A DNA stretch of 64,000 nt from Alcanivorax sp. S6407. Its GTDB lineage: Bacteria > Pseudomonadota > Gammaproteobacteria > Pseudomonadales > Alcanivoracaceae. Each line of letters begins with the position of its first letter. Position 1 is the first letter of the stretch. Shown one piece after another: positions 26,093-34,994 of this stretch. A program made the position numbers and the translations under genes. The stretch lies in contig NZ_JALKBH010000003.1 of assembly GCF_023016115.1 (NCBI RefSeq), positions 1 through 64,000 of the forward strand, written 5' to 3'. Below the pieces are notes generated by a model. The model did no database searches and had not been told where the DNA came from. It saw only the letters and a program-made list of their open reading frames with translations.

Positions 26093-26471
26093 TCCTCCCG
26101 CACCCTGGCGGAGGTGGGCTCTCGCCCATTTCCGCCCTACCCCCCTTTTGCTGCCCTCCGGTGCCCTGTGCGTTCCTGTTTTTTCAGGAGCGGTGGGTCC
26201 ACCGTGATTTTGGTTTCGATCTTGATGTGGGAACGTAGCGTAGCGAAGTAACGCACGGAGTGCGGCCCTAGGGTGAGCGAAGCGAATAACTTGCCAGCAA
26301 ACGAAGCCCCCCCCCCCAACCGCGAGCAAAACCGCTTCCCGTGCAGATCCGCTACCACCGTTCGGTTCTCCCGGTTTTGCATGCCGCGTGTTGCGTGATG
26401 CGGCCGCGGAGCGGCCCCAAAAAAAGGGCCGGAAAATCCGGCCCGTCTCCTTGCTAGCGCAAACCTTCTCG
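26093..26471. other. Convergent intergenic region with short repeats and a C11 tract
   Basis: Contains half of the GGCGGAAAT/ATTTCCGCC dyad family (26104-26147), a GGAGCGGTGGGTCCACC repeat near 26190, GCGTAGCGAAG-type repeats around 26231-26285, an 11-base C run (26307-26317), a heptad-like GCGTGTTGCGTGATGCGG segment (26386-26403) and the OmpA terminator. No gene seen. Confidence 0.65.
26419..26444 (-). terminator. Intrinsic terminator of the pentaheme-OmpA operon
   Basis: On the minus strand GGGCCGGATTTTCCGGCCC is followed by seven Ts. It is attached to a GGGGCCGCTCCGCGGCCGC palindrome, a combination repeated at 32236 and 39972. Confidence 0.85.
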
Positions 26472-27614
26472 CTATTCCTTTTCGCCGTAGGCCCGGCCTT
26501 TGAGTTCCACCCGGCGGTTGAGCGGTTGCCCGACACCGGGGTGCTCTTCGTACTTGGGCTGCCGGTCGCCCATCCCCACCACCGTAAGGCGGCTTTCTTC
26601 AATACCGAACAACTTGACCAGGATGACCTTCACCGCATCGGCCCGGTCTTCGGAAAGCTTCTGGTTGTAGTCATCACCACCAAGACAATCACAATGGCCG
26701 GTAATGAAGCCTTCGCTACCTTCATAGGTATTGAGGAATTCCGCAAACTGGCGAATTTCATCCCAGTAATCCTGATCCACCGCGTTGCTGCCTTCTTCAA
26801 AGCGCACTTCAACATCAATTTCGGCGGGCCCAGTGGGGGCCGGCTTTTCCACATATTCGGTGCGCACTTCGGTGCGAGTAATCACCACCGGATCCGGCGG
26901 CGTGAGCTTGTAGTTAAGGCCCACGGACACGCCCCAGTCACTGACATGATCGTACTCGGCAGTAAGCGACAAATTACGGGTGATCGGCTTGATCATGCCC
27001 ACAAACAATCCCAGATGTTCCTCTTCCTTGGGCTGCAGATCCACACGTTCACCCAGGAAGCTGCCTTCCACATTGACGCGCTGATCGGTGTGGTAAAGAC
27101 CGTAATACACCGACAGGGGTTTCATGTTGTGCTGGGCGATGATGCCAGCACTCAGCTCTTCCCAATCACTGACGTCGATGGCTGCAGTGTTATTGCTACC
27201 ACTGACTTCATATCCGGAATAACGGGTGTATTGCAGGAAGGGGCCCAACAGCGTGCTGTCCTTACGCAGGAATTCACCACGCACACTCAGGGAGCCGAAA
27301 GCATCCCCGGAAGAGGACAGGCTTCGGGCATCACTCCCCGGGTTGGTTTCATATTCACTGAAGCCCAGCCGGGTAACCACTTCCCAGCGATCGTGAAAGG
27401 CCAGTGCCATGATGCCAAAGGGGCCCTGATGACGCAGGTCGCCGATCAGGTCGTCGCCCTGATCGGTACCGGTATGCCACTGACTCTGATCGGCATAGTA
27501 GTGCGCTCCCAGCGACCAGTCCCAGGCTTTATCCGTCGTTCTCAGCGGCCCGATTTCCATTGCGTGGGTCGCTGACACCAACCCCATCATCCCCAGCAAA
27601 ACGCATTTTTTCAT
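26472..27614 (-). CDS. OmpA-family outer-membrane protein, 380 aa
   Basis: The signal peptide is MKKCVLLGMMGLVSATHA. Residues ~20-240 form an eight-strand-type barrel or related transmembrane domain (WDWSLGAHYYAD ... WGVSVGLNYKL). A short linker with EYVEKPAPTGPAE leads to the OmpA-like peptidoglycan-binding domain: ITGHCDCLGGDDYNQKLSEDRADAV is the classic TD-x10-LS-x2-RA-x2-V core, ending LNRRVELKGRAYG. The Asp used to bind diaminopimelate is recognisable. I choose ATG 27614; the frame could start at 27647. It lies 83 bp after the pentaheme gene on the same strand, suggesting co-transcription and a shared envelope location. Confidence 0.87.
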   Translation of the reverse strand: MKKCVLLGMMGLVSATHAMEIGPLRTTDKAWDWSLGAHYYADQSQWHTGTDQGDDLIGDLRHQGPFGIMALAFHDRWEVVTRLGFSEYETNPGSDARSLSSSGDAFGSLSVRGEFLRKDSTLLGPFLQYTRYSGYEVSGSNNTAAIDVSDWEELSAGIIAQHNMKPLSVYYGLYHTDQRVNVEGSFLGERVDLQPKEEEHLGLFVGMIKPITRNLSLTAEYDHVSDWGVSVGLNYKLTPPDPVVITRTEVRTEYVEKPAPTGPAEIDVEVRFEEGSNAVDQDYWDEIRQFAEFLNTYEGSEGFITGHCDCLGGDDYNQKLSEDRADAVKVILVKLFGIEESRLTVVGMGDRQPKYEEHPGVGQPLNRRVELKGRAYGEKE

Positions 27615-27697
27615 CCCGTAACCCCATCCCTTACCTTGTTCAGTCATCTTCTGTATTTTCCCTCTGGCGCCAACCAGAGATTAATCAGGCTTCTGCT

Positions 27698-29515
27698 TCA
27701 AGGCAGAACAAATTCAAGTTCACTGAGCACTTCCGCGGTGGGCGGCTGACTGGCCGCCATGGTCTGGAAGTGATCAATCCATTCGTGATCGCCCCGGGTG
27801 CTGTCCACAAAGGTGGGCCGCACAGTTTGATAGAACAGTGTGGCCTGCACCGACAAGCCGGACAGGCCGCTGCCCAGTGGCAGCTGGTAGTGCACCGTGT
27901 CGCTACCGGCGACAAAGTCACCATCACCGGCCACGCCATGGGGCTGGATTGCATCCTCTGCCGTGGCGATATTGAAACCGGCAGGGAGGATGCGGTTGTC
28001 TTTCAGATGCTCATCCGCATAGAGCAGCACCTGGGTTATGGCACCGTCAGAAGCCCCCATGACCGCCTCATAAATCGGCACGTCGGTAACGGTCGTTACC
28101 TGATCCACATGGGGCTGGTAGCAGGGTGCGCTGTCAAACCCGGCCGGTTTTTTCACGGCGAGACAGGCCTCGCTGGTAAAAACGGTATCCACAGCCAACC
28201 GCCCTGCCTCATCCGGGTAACCGCTTTCAAAGACGATATTGTCGGCTGCATCGGTAACCCGCACCGCCAACCAGGCCCGTCGGGACGGGAAGCTGGTGGG
28301 AAACTTGTGGCCACCGTGATTACTCACCGTGAGATCAAACGACAGAGTATCGCCGCTGTAATCCTGCCCACTGACCGTCAGCTGGGCCGAGGCCTTGAGG
28401 AAAGCCCGGGTACCTTCCGCCTTGGCGGCCATCTCCCCCGGCGCCGACACCTCAGCCAGTCCCAGCTCCTCCCGCCAGGTTTCCATCAGATCCAGCAGCC
28501 AGGCGTTACCGCCCACCATTTCATGGCGGTAGAACGGGGTCCGTTCCGGCCAGCCTGTATTCACCTCGCCATTCTGTTTCACCGCAATGCGGGTCATAAA
28601 GGCATCCGCCATGCGCCCCATGTGGCAATCCTGACAGCTTTGCTCCGCTGGCCCGCCCACCGCATAGTCACTGTTCAGCCATTCGCGATACGGGGTTTGT
28701 TCCGGAAAGTCTTCGCCGGTGGGCAGATCCGTCGCCACATCCACCGTGGGGGTGAACAAGTCATGGCAGCTGGCACACAGCTCTGATGACTGCGTCTGCA
28801 AGCCATATTCCGGGGAATAGATCGTCTGGTTCTCCATGGCGTTGGTGACCGGGCTCTGATAGGGCCCGTAGATGACCGGGTCTGTGTCATCAGCAATGTG
28901 AAAGCTGCCGGAATCCACCTCACCCGCCAGCACCTGATCATCAATCTGGTGACACAGCGTACAGCTGATGCCTTCGCGGGCATGGGGATCGACCACTGCG
29001 CTGTCGGCACGGTAACAGCCATCCGCCAGCACACAATCGTCCATGCTCAGACTGGTGCCGGTCTGATGGGCATGGGTGCGAGCCATGGGCGCATGGCAGG
29101 TGAGGCATTTATCTTCGATAAAGCCAGCCAACGCCGGAAACTGCTCGGCTTCGGCCTTCATACGGGCACGGAAGAACGGGTCGGTGAAGGCATTGGCCAT
29201 TACCGAACTGCGCCAGCCAGTGTAGGGGCTGATGTCTTCCCCACTGGGGCTGGGCTGGGTATTACTGAGGGGATGCGGCGCACGCATTACCGCCGGCGTA
29301 TCGCCAGGGGCACTGGCGCGATGACAGTCACCACAGCTGGAGGCGGAGCTGAATACGCCGGTAACGGGCCAGTCCAATACCTGGGACTCAAGAAAGCGCG
29401 CATCAGAAACCGGATTGCTATCAGGAACCGCCACTGGCGAGGTGCTACTGCTGTCTGTGCAGGCTGATGCCAGGAACCCGAGCACTATTACCAGCCACCA
29501 CCCTGTTTTCACCAT
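27698..29515 (-). CDS. Pentaheme c-type cytochrome lipoprotein, 605 aa
   Basis: Exported electron-transfer protein. The signal ends in a lipobox (LASAC, Cys19), so the N-terminus is lipid-anchored. Five haem-binding CxxCH motifs: CGDCH 61-65, CLTCH 137-141, CTLCH 185-189, CASCH 247-251 and CQDCH 294-298. The region resembles the cytochrome c554-type multihaem fold. Residues ~370-605 are haem-free and strand-rich (LSFDLTVSNHGGHKFPTSFP), probably an Ig-like or substrate-binding half. A perfect FNR box with a well-placed -10 precedes the gene. No dedicated reductase or terminal oxidase is nearby, so its electron partner is unknown. Confidence 0.88.
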   Translation of the reverse strand: MVKTGWWLVIVLGFLASACTDSSSTSPVAVPDSNPVSDARFLESQVLDWPVTGVFSSASSCGDCHRASAPGDTPAVMRAPHPLSNTQPSPSGEDISPYTGWRSSVMANAFTDPFFRARMKAEAEQFPALAGFIEDKCLTCHAPMARTHAHQTGTSLSMDDCVLADGCYRADSAVVDPHAREGISCTLCHQIDDQVLAGEVDSGSFHIADDTDPVIYGPYQSPVTNAMENQTIYSPEYGLQTQSSELCASCHDLFTPTVDVATDLPTGEDFPEQTPYREWLNSDYAVGGPAEQSCQDCHMGRMADAFMTRIAVKQNGEVNTGWPERTPFYRHEMVGGNAWLLDLMETWREELGLAEVSAPGEMAAKAEGTRAFLKASAQLTVSGQDYSGDTLSFDLTVSNHGGHKFPTSFPSRRAWLAVRVTDAADNIVFESGYPDEAGRLAVDTVFTSEACLAVKKPAGFDSAPCYQPHVDQVTTVTDVPIYEAVMGASDGAITQVLLYADEHLKDNRILPAGFNIATAEDAIQPHGVAGDGDFVAGSDTVHYQLPLGSGLSGLSVQATLFYQTVRPTFVDSTRGDHEWIDHFQTMAASQPPTAEVLSELEFVLP

Positions 29516-29562
29516 GCACTCTCCTCCTACGCTTTATTAAAGCGATTCAGGGAAAAATGGCA

Positions 29563-29576
29563 TTGATCCATATCAA
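29563..29576 (-). promoter_or_regulatory. FNR/ANR-dependent class II promoter of the pentaheme gene
   Basis: TTGATCCATATCAA is a perfect FNR palindrome 48 bp upstream of the start codon. On the minus strand a -10 of TTTAAT (29541-29536) puts the box centre about 40.5-41 bases before the predicted start of transcription, the textbook class II activation position. Confidence 0.8.
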
Positions 29577-29904
29577 CTCGATGACGCCCGAGATACAGCT
29601 CGTCGGGAAATCTGGACAGGTGTACACAGGCGGTCTTACTCTGGAGAAAAGTGCGCAGGCCTAACAAGGACTTACGTACTATTTCCGGCCCCGGCAGTGA
29701 TCAGGCCGGCTTCCTTGATCAGGACAAGTATTACGTTCAGATGGGTTTGCGTACTGATTGCGTACACCCGTTGGTATCCAGTAGCAGAGGGGGTGGATAC
29801 TCGAATAACCGCTGTCAGCGATATCCTTACCGGAAGGGGCCGACAGCCAACAACATAACGACGCTACAAACACCTCAAATAACGACAATGAAAGAGGAAA
29901 TGCT

Positions 29905-31014
29905 ATGCGCCAACCCGTAGCAACGGAGCAGGGAAACTCTCCGTCCATCTGGTCTCGACTGAGCACCATCACCGACTATTTTGCCTGGCCCTTGCGCACT
30001 TCCCATTACCTGGAGCTGGTGAATCCGCTATGGACCACCCACAAGATGCAGGCCCGGGTGGTGAAGGTCTGGGATGAAACCAAGGATGCCCGCACCATTA
30101 CCCTGCGCCCGGGAATGAACTGGCGAGGCCATCGGGCCGGCCAGCATGTTCGCGTCGGCATTCCCGCCAACGGCAAGCATTACACCCGCACCTATACCAT
30201 TTCCTCACCGCCGGAACGCAGTGACGACTGCTTCACCATCACCGTAAAGGCCATCGACAAGGGCACCATTTCCCACCACATTGTGCGCAACATCAAGGTC
30301 GGCGATTACCTGCCGATTGGTTTGCCGCAGGGGGATTTCTATCTGCCCGACGCCAACCCGATCCAGCCCCTGTTTATCACCGCCGGCAGCGGCATTACTC
30401 CCGCCTTCAGCATGATCAGCAGCCTGATTGCCCAGGGGCGTTTGCCGGACACCCACCACCTGCACTACTCGCCCCACGAGTTTGATGTGGTGCTGGGCAA
30501 GCAGTTGAAAGAGATGGATGCCAAACATGAGCGCTATAACCTGCACCTGCTCTATACCCAGGAAGGCAAGGATCAGCATTTTTCTGAAGCCCAGTTGAGC
30601 GCCCTGTGCCCGGACTGGAAAGAACGTGACGTCTACGCCTGTGGTCCCCCTTCCCTGCTGGAGGCTCTGGAGAGCTGTTTTGAACAGGCTGGTTGCAGCC
30701 GTAATCTTCACATTGAACGCTTCCGCGCCCCGTTCACTGAAATCCCCAAGGATGCTGTTGGCGGCAAGGTGCGCTTTGCCCAGAGCGGCGTGGATACCGA
30801 AGGCGACAGCGACACTCCGCTGCTGAAAGTGGCCGAGGATGCCGGCATGAATCCACCCCACGGTTGCCGTATGGGGATCTGCCACACCTGCAACACCACG
30901 CTGGTGTCCGGGTGTGTGCGCGACCTGCGCACCGGGGAAGTGTTGAACGAAGCCGGCAGCATTGTGCAGACCTGTATCTGCGCCGCCGCCGGTGATTGTG
31001 AACTGGATCTTTAA
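29905..31014 (+). CDS. Ferredoxin-NAD(P)H reductase with C-terminal 2Fe-2S domain, 369 aa (desaturase partner)
   Basis: Supplies electrons to the desaturase encoded next to it. Residues ~45-150 are the FAD domain (YTRTYTISSPP for flavin binding); ~155-265 the NAD(P)H domain (FITAGSGITPAFSMI, then DVYACGPPSLLEAL). The C-terminal plant-type ferredoxin has Cys ligands in HGCRMGICHTCNTTL and VQTCICA. This order, reductase then ferredoxin, is that of the Pseudomonas reductase that works with DesB. The intergenic distance to the desaturase is 10 bp. The upstream region (29577-29904) has GCGTAC repeats (GCGTAC-TGATT-GCGTAC near 29750) that may be an operator. No DesT-like repressor is adjacent. Confidence 0.9.
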   Translation: MRQPVATEQGNSPSIWSRLSTITDYFAWPLRTSHYLELVNPLWTTHKMQARVVKVWDETKDARTITLRPGMNWRGHRAGQHVRVGIPANGKHYTRTYTISSPPERSDDCFTITVKAIDKGTISHHIVRNIKVGDYLPIGLPQGDFYLPDANPIQPLFITAGSGITPAFSMISSLIAQGRLPDTHHLHYSPHEFDVVLGKQLKEMDAKHERYNLHLLYTQEGKDQHFSEAQLSALCPDWKERDVYACGPPSLLEALESCFEQAGCSRNLHIERFRAPFTEIPKDAVGGKVRFAQSGVDTEGDSDTPLLKVAEDAGMNPPHGCRMGICHTCNTTLVSGCVRDLRTGEVLNEAGSIVQTCICAAAGDCELDL

Positions 31015-31024
31015 GGGGACCGCG

Positions 31025-32224
31025 ATGAAGACCCATAAGTTGCCGGTCGACCTGACCGACGAACAGATTGAAGACTTTGGCCGTGAGCTGGATGCCATTC
31101 GCGATGAAATTTTTGATTCCCGCGGAGAAAGCGACCGCGCCTATATACTGAAAGTGATCAAGACCCAGCGTAGCCTGGCGCTGGGCGGACGTGTGGTGAT
31201 CTATGCCTCCCTGTTCTTCATTCCCGCCTGGGGCCATGCGCTGGCCGCCTGGCCGGTGATGCTCACCTTGCTGGCACTGGGCACCTTCATGCTCGGCATC
31301 GCCAAGATTCTGGAAAACATGGAAATCGCCCACAATGTGCTGCACGCCCAGTGGGACTGGATGAAGGATCCTGAAATCCAGTCCAACACCTGGGAGTGGG
31401 ACACCATGAGCCCGTCGGACCGCTGGATGCATTCCCATAACGTGGTGCATCACACCTGGACCAATGTGCTGGAGAAGGATCTGGATGTGGGCTACGGCAT
31501 CATGCGCGTGACCCCCATGCAGAAATGGAAACCCGCCTACCTGCTACAGCCGGTGTATTTCATTCTGCTGATGTTGTTGTTCGAGGAAGGCGTGGCGCTG
31601 CATGAACAGGCCATTGATGATCACCTCAAGGGCAAGAACAAGCTGGCCGACTTCAAACCCTTGCTGAAACGAATCGGCTACAAGATCTGGCGTCAGGTGG
31701 CCAAGGACTACATCGCCTGGCCGCTGGCGGCAGCACTGGTGGCCATGCCCATTTCGCTGTTTGTGGATTTCTCGCCGCTGGCGGTGTTCGGCATCGTGGC
31801 CGGCGCCAATGCCATCGCCAACATCATGCGCAATATCTGGGCGTTCACGATCATCTTCTGTGGTCACTTCCCGGCAGGCGCGCATAACTTCACCCTGGAA
31901 CAGGTGGAAGGAGAAACCCGCGCACGCTGGTATCTGCGTCAGTTGTTGGGGTCGTGCAACATCGAAGGTGGCAAGCTGTTCCATGTGTTGTCCGGCAACC
32001 TGTCTCACCAGATCGAGCATCACCTGTTCCCGGATATGTGCAGCAACCGCTACAAGGAAGCTTCACCCCGCGTGAGAGCATTGGCCGACCGCTACGGTCT
32101 GCCCTATAACAGCGCTTCCCTGTTCCGCCAGTTCGGCACCACCTGGCTGAAGAATATCCGGCTCGCCTTCCCCGGCGGCGGCGAGCCCTACCAGGGCAAC
32201 CCAAGTCAGGCCCCCTCCACCTGA
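31025..32224 (+). CDS. Membrane acyl-CoA desaturase (DesB-like), 399 aa
   Basis: Inserts a cis double bond into long-chain acyl groups, keeping the membrane fluid and allowing aerobic adjustment. The di-iron His boxes are present: HNVLH at 103-107, HSHNVVHH at 136-143 and HQIEHHLFP near 333. Hydrophobic helices flank the first box (VVIYASLFFIPAWGHALAAW) and the middle region. ATG 31025 is chosen; it follows AAGGGGACCGCG. A longer frame from 30962 overlaps the reductase and is not needed. Acyl-CoA rather than phospholipid as substrate is inferred from the reductase pairing. A strong terminator lies 11 bp downstream. Confidence 0.92.
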   Translation: MKTHKLPVDLTDEQIEDFGRELDAIRDEIFDSRGESDRAYILKVIKTQRSLALGGRVVIYASLFFIPAWGHALAAWPVMLTLLALGTFMLGIAKILENMEIAHNVLHAQWDWMKDPEIQSNTWEWDTMSPSDRWMHSHNVVHHTWTNVLEKDLDVGYGIMRVTPMQKWKPAYLLQPVYFILLMLLFEEGVALHEQAIDDHLKGKNKLADFKPLLKRIGYKIWRQVAKDYIAWPLAAALVAMPISLFVDFSPLAVFGIVAGANAIANIMRNIWAFTIIFCGHFPAGAHNFTLEQVEGETRARWYLRQLLGSCNIEGGKLFHVLSGNLSHQIEHHLFPDMCSNRYKEASPRVRALADRYGLPYNSASLFRQFGTTWLKNIRLAFPGGGEPYQGNPSQAPST

Positions 32225-32235
32225 CGCTCCAACCA

Positions 32236-32260
32236 CGCGGCCTTCGGGCCGCGTTTTTTT
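32236..32260 (+). terminator. Intrinsic terminator of the desaturase operon
   Basis: CGCGGCC-TTCG-GGCCGCG followed by seven Ts. The hairpin has a UUCG tetraloop. It is followed by GGGCCGCTCAGCGGCCGC and an ACGCAAC-type heptad segment, the same cassette as at 26419 and 39972. Confidence 0.92.
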
Positions 32261-32340
32261 GGGCCGCTCAGCGGCCGCAACAGGCAACACGCTTCACGCA
32301 GCAGGCGAACAACAAAATCTGCAGAACCGGAAATCTTTCT

Positions 32341-32449
32341 GTGGGAGTTCATGCTTGCATGACGATCCCAAGCCCTGGCGAGGAAAGCGCTTTGCCTGTG
32401 GCAAAGATTCCCGCTACGCGGGGATCGTCATGCAAGCATGGACTCCTAC
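32341..32449. repeat. ~108-bp palindromic repeat, copy 5
   Basis: GTGGGAGTTCATGCTTGCATGACG at the left and CATGCAAGCATGGACTCCTAC at the right, around CCCGCTACGCGGGG. It lies between the desaturase terminator and the stop of pbpC, 23 kb from the other four copies. Confidence 0.82.
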
Positions 32450-32480
32450 AAAGAAACTGCGGAGAACCCCTTCCCCTTTG

Positions 32481-34808
32481 CTATCTACCCAGCACTTTGA
32501 AGCGCTGGCGCAGGCGAAAGCCCTGGTTGTCGACCAAGGTAAGGGTGTGCCAGCCGGGATCGGCGGTGATGGCTTTTTCGTGGAAGTGACGAGTCTCGCC
32601 AAGGAAGGTGTCATCCAGGTGCCAGTACAGGGTGGCCGACGGGTTCTGGTGGACGGCACGGAACACTGCCCGGCCGAGGGTGCCACTGAGTTCGGTGGGG
32701 ATGTAGATGGCGCTGCCGGCATGGGGATAGACCAGCGCCATGGGCGGTTCGCTTTGTAGCGCCAGGGCGCCGGCTACACAGTCCTTTCGCCAGCCGGGTA
32801 ACGGCCGGTAATCGGGATGATGACGGCGGTAGAACCAGGCCTGGGCCGGTGGCAACACGAACCAGTCCCGGTGCTGCATGTTGGCCACCGGCTCACAGCC
32901 GCTGTGCACCCGCTGGCCATTGCTGTCCAGGTGGATGCGCTGATGATGGGGGGTGACGGTCTGGAAGTGGCTTTGTCTTGGCGCCAGCTGATCCCGGGTT
33001 GCGCACTGACCTCCTGCCAGATAGCCATCGTCGGCACAGACCTGCACGCTTTTCAATTCTGACAGGGGTGGCTCGGGCCAGGGGGCCGGGCCCAGCAAGC
33101 TGAATACATCCAGCATCAGGGGTGCTGCGGTCGCTGCGCCGCCCAGGCTCGGGGCCGGCTCACCATTGCCGTTGCCGGCCCACACCCCCACGGTATAGCG
33201 GCCATTGCTGCCTACCGCCCAGGCATCGCGCAGGCCATAGCTGGTGCCGGTTTTCCAGGCGATGGGCTGGCTGGAGCTGAACTGTCGCCATTGCCGGGCG
33301 GTGCCGGGGCGAGCCACCTCACGCAGGGCCTGCTGGGTAAGCCAGGCCGCACCGGGGCTGAGCATGAATAGTGGCGCCTCGCTGGAGGGGACCGAGCGGA
33401 TAAGCGATGCCAGGGGTTGCGGTGTCCCGCCGCTGGCGGCGGCCATCAGCCGTGCGTAGATGGCAGTGATTTCATCCAGCCGCCCTTCCGCCCCGCCGAG
33501 GATCAGGGTCAGCCCGTAATCCTCTGCAGGGCGAAACAGGGTGGTCATGCCCATGCGCTGCAAGGCACTGTGAAAGCGCCCCCCCCCATAGGCACGCAGC
33601 ATGCGCACCGCCGGAATGTTCAGGGACTGACTGAGTGCTTCATGGGCAGGTACCGCACCACGGTAGCCATGATCGTGGTTCTCGGGGCTGAACCCGCCGT
33701 AGTTGGTGGGCAGGTCCGGGATCAGGGTTTGCGGCAGAATCTGGCCATCATCCAGCATCAGCCCATAAAGCAGTGGCTTTAGAATACTGCCGGTGGAACG
33801 CGGTGAGGCGGCGATGTCCACGGCGGCACCATACTCCACCGGGTTGCCATGGGTAACATTACCCACGTAGGCGCGGGTCTGTTGTTGCTGGTGATCGATC
33901 ACCACCACCGCCAGATTATGCACTCCTTCCCGTGCCAGCCTTTCCCCATGTTGCCGGGCCAGATCCTGCACGCGTTGCTGCAGGCTGGCATCCAGAGTGG
34001 TTTCGAGCAGTTTCCCGTTGCCGGCTTTCTCCAGGGTATTCATCAAATGCGGTGCCAAGGCCGGTAAGGGCCGCGGCGGTGCCGGCAAGGGTTCCAGCAG
34101 TGCCAGTTGCAGATCGCGATCATCCAGCTGGCCATTGTCGTGCAGGCGGACCAGCAAACGATCACGCTTGTCCCTGAGCCGCTCGCGATTGCGGCCGGGA
34201 TGAATCCACGACGGGGCATTCGGCAGCACCGCCAGCAACGCCGCTTCCGCCCAGCTGAGGGCGTCCGGTTCACGCTGGAAATAACGCCATGACGCTGCGC
34301 GAAGGCCAACGGTGTTGCCACCAAACGGGGCGCGGCTGGCGTATTCAGTCAGAATCTCTGCCTTGCTGAAATGCCATTCCAGCTGCAGCGCCAGTGCCGC
34401 CTCTCTTGCCTTCTCGCTCAGGGTACGGGGAGGGTCATCCCGCAACAGGCGGGCCAGCTGCATGGTCAGAGTGGAGCCACCGCTGACCACCCTGCCCGCG
34501 TTCAGGTTGAGCCAGGCAGCCCGGCCGATGGCCAGCGGATCGATGCCCGGATGCCAGGCAAAGCGCTTATCCTCGAATTCCAGCAGCGCCAACCGGTACT
34601 TGTCCGGCACCCGGGCCACGGGCACGAAACGCCATTGTTGATCCGCCGCAATGCGGGCATCCAGCATGCGGCCATGCCGGTCCAGCATCAGGGTGGCGTA
34701 GGGAGTCGTTTGCAGCCGTTCGGGCAGCGGCAGAACCTGGACAAGGGCGAGCAACACCAGCACCGGTATCAGCAACAAAACAAGGGCAGAACGCCGGCGA
34801 AAAGACAT
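32481..34808 (-). CDS. pbpC: Penicillin-binding protein 1C, 775 aa
   Basis: Bifunctional class A peptidoglycan synthase. After a hydrophobic anchor (SALVLLLIPVLVLLALV) the glycosyltransferase domain shows EDKRFAWHPGIDPLA (catalytic Glu) and GGSTLTMQLARLL. The transpeptidase has SILK within RSTGSILKPLLYG, then SLN, then KTG (WKTGTSYGLRDAW). The extra C-terminal ~90-residue domain (PPMALVYPHAGSAIYIP ... RLRQRFKVLGR) is the BiPBP_C domain that marks PBP1C. The start chosen is ATG 34808 (MSFRRRS). In many bacteria pbpC sits beside the alpha-2-macroglobulin gene yfhM; that partner is absent here. Confidence 0.94.
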   Translation of the reverse strand: MSFRRRSALVLLLIPVLVLLALVQVLPLPERLQTTPYATLMLDRHGRMLDARIAADQQWRFVPVARVPDKYRLALLEFEDKRFAWHPGIDPLAIGRAAWLNLNAGRVVSGGSTLTMQLARLLRDDPPRTLSEKAREAALALQLEWHFSKAEILTEYASRAPFGGNTVGLRAASWRYFQREPDALSWAEAALLAVLPNAPSWIHPGRNRERLRDKRDRLLVRLHDNGQLDDRDLQLALLEPLPAPPRPLPALAPHLMNTLEKAGNGKLLETTLDASLQQRVQDLARQHGERLAREGVHNLAVVVIDHQQQQTRAYVGNVTHGNPVEYGAAVDIAASPRSTGSILKPLLYGLMLDDGQILPQTLIPDLPTNYGGFSPENHDHGYRGAVPAHEALSQSLNIPAVRMLRAYGGGRFHSALQRMGMTTLFRPAEDYGLTLILGGAEGRLDEITAIYARLMAAASGGTPQPLASLIRSVPSSEAPLFMLSPGAAWLTQQALREVARPGTARQWRQFSSSQPIAWKTGTSYGLRDAWAVGSNGRYTVGVWAGNGNGEPAPSLGGAATAAPLMLDVFSLLGPAPWPEPPLSELKSVQVCADDGYLAGGQCATRDQLAPRQSHFQTVTPHHQRIHLDSNGQRVHSGCEPVANMQHRDWFVLPPAQAWFYRRHHPDYRPLPGWRKDCVAGALALQSEPPMALVYPHAGSAIYIPTELSGTLGRAVFRAVHQNPSATLYWHLDDTFLGETRHFHEKAITADPGWHTLTLVDNQGFRLRQRFKVLGR

Positions 34809-34994
34809 GTTACCGTGGTGCTCCGTCGACTGGGCGAGTTCCGGTGAGGGTTGCTCTGGCGAATATAGCAAAAAGGTCACAATTCGCCTAAATCCGGTTA
34901 ACCCTCCCCGCCTGAGTCTGGCGCAGAATGCTGTTTACGCCTTGCGGCGTTTGGCTCTATTTCCCCAACCCGTATAACGACAAGGGACTGCTAC

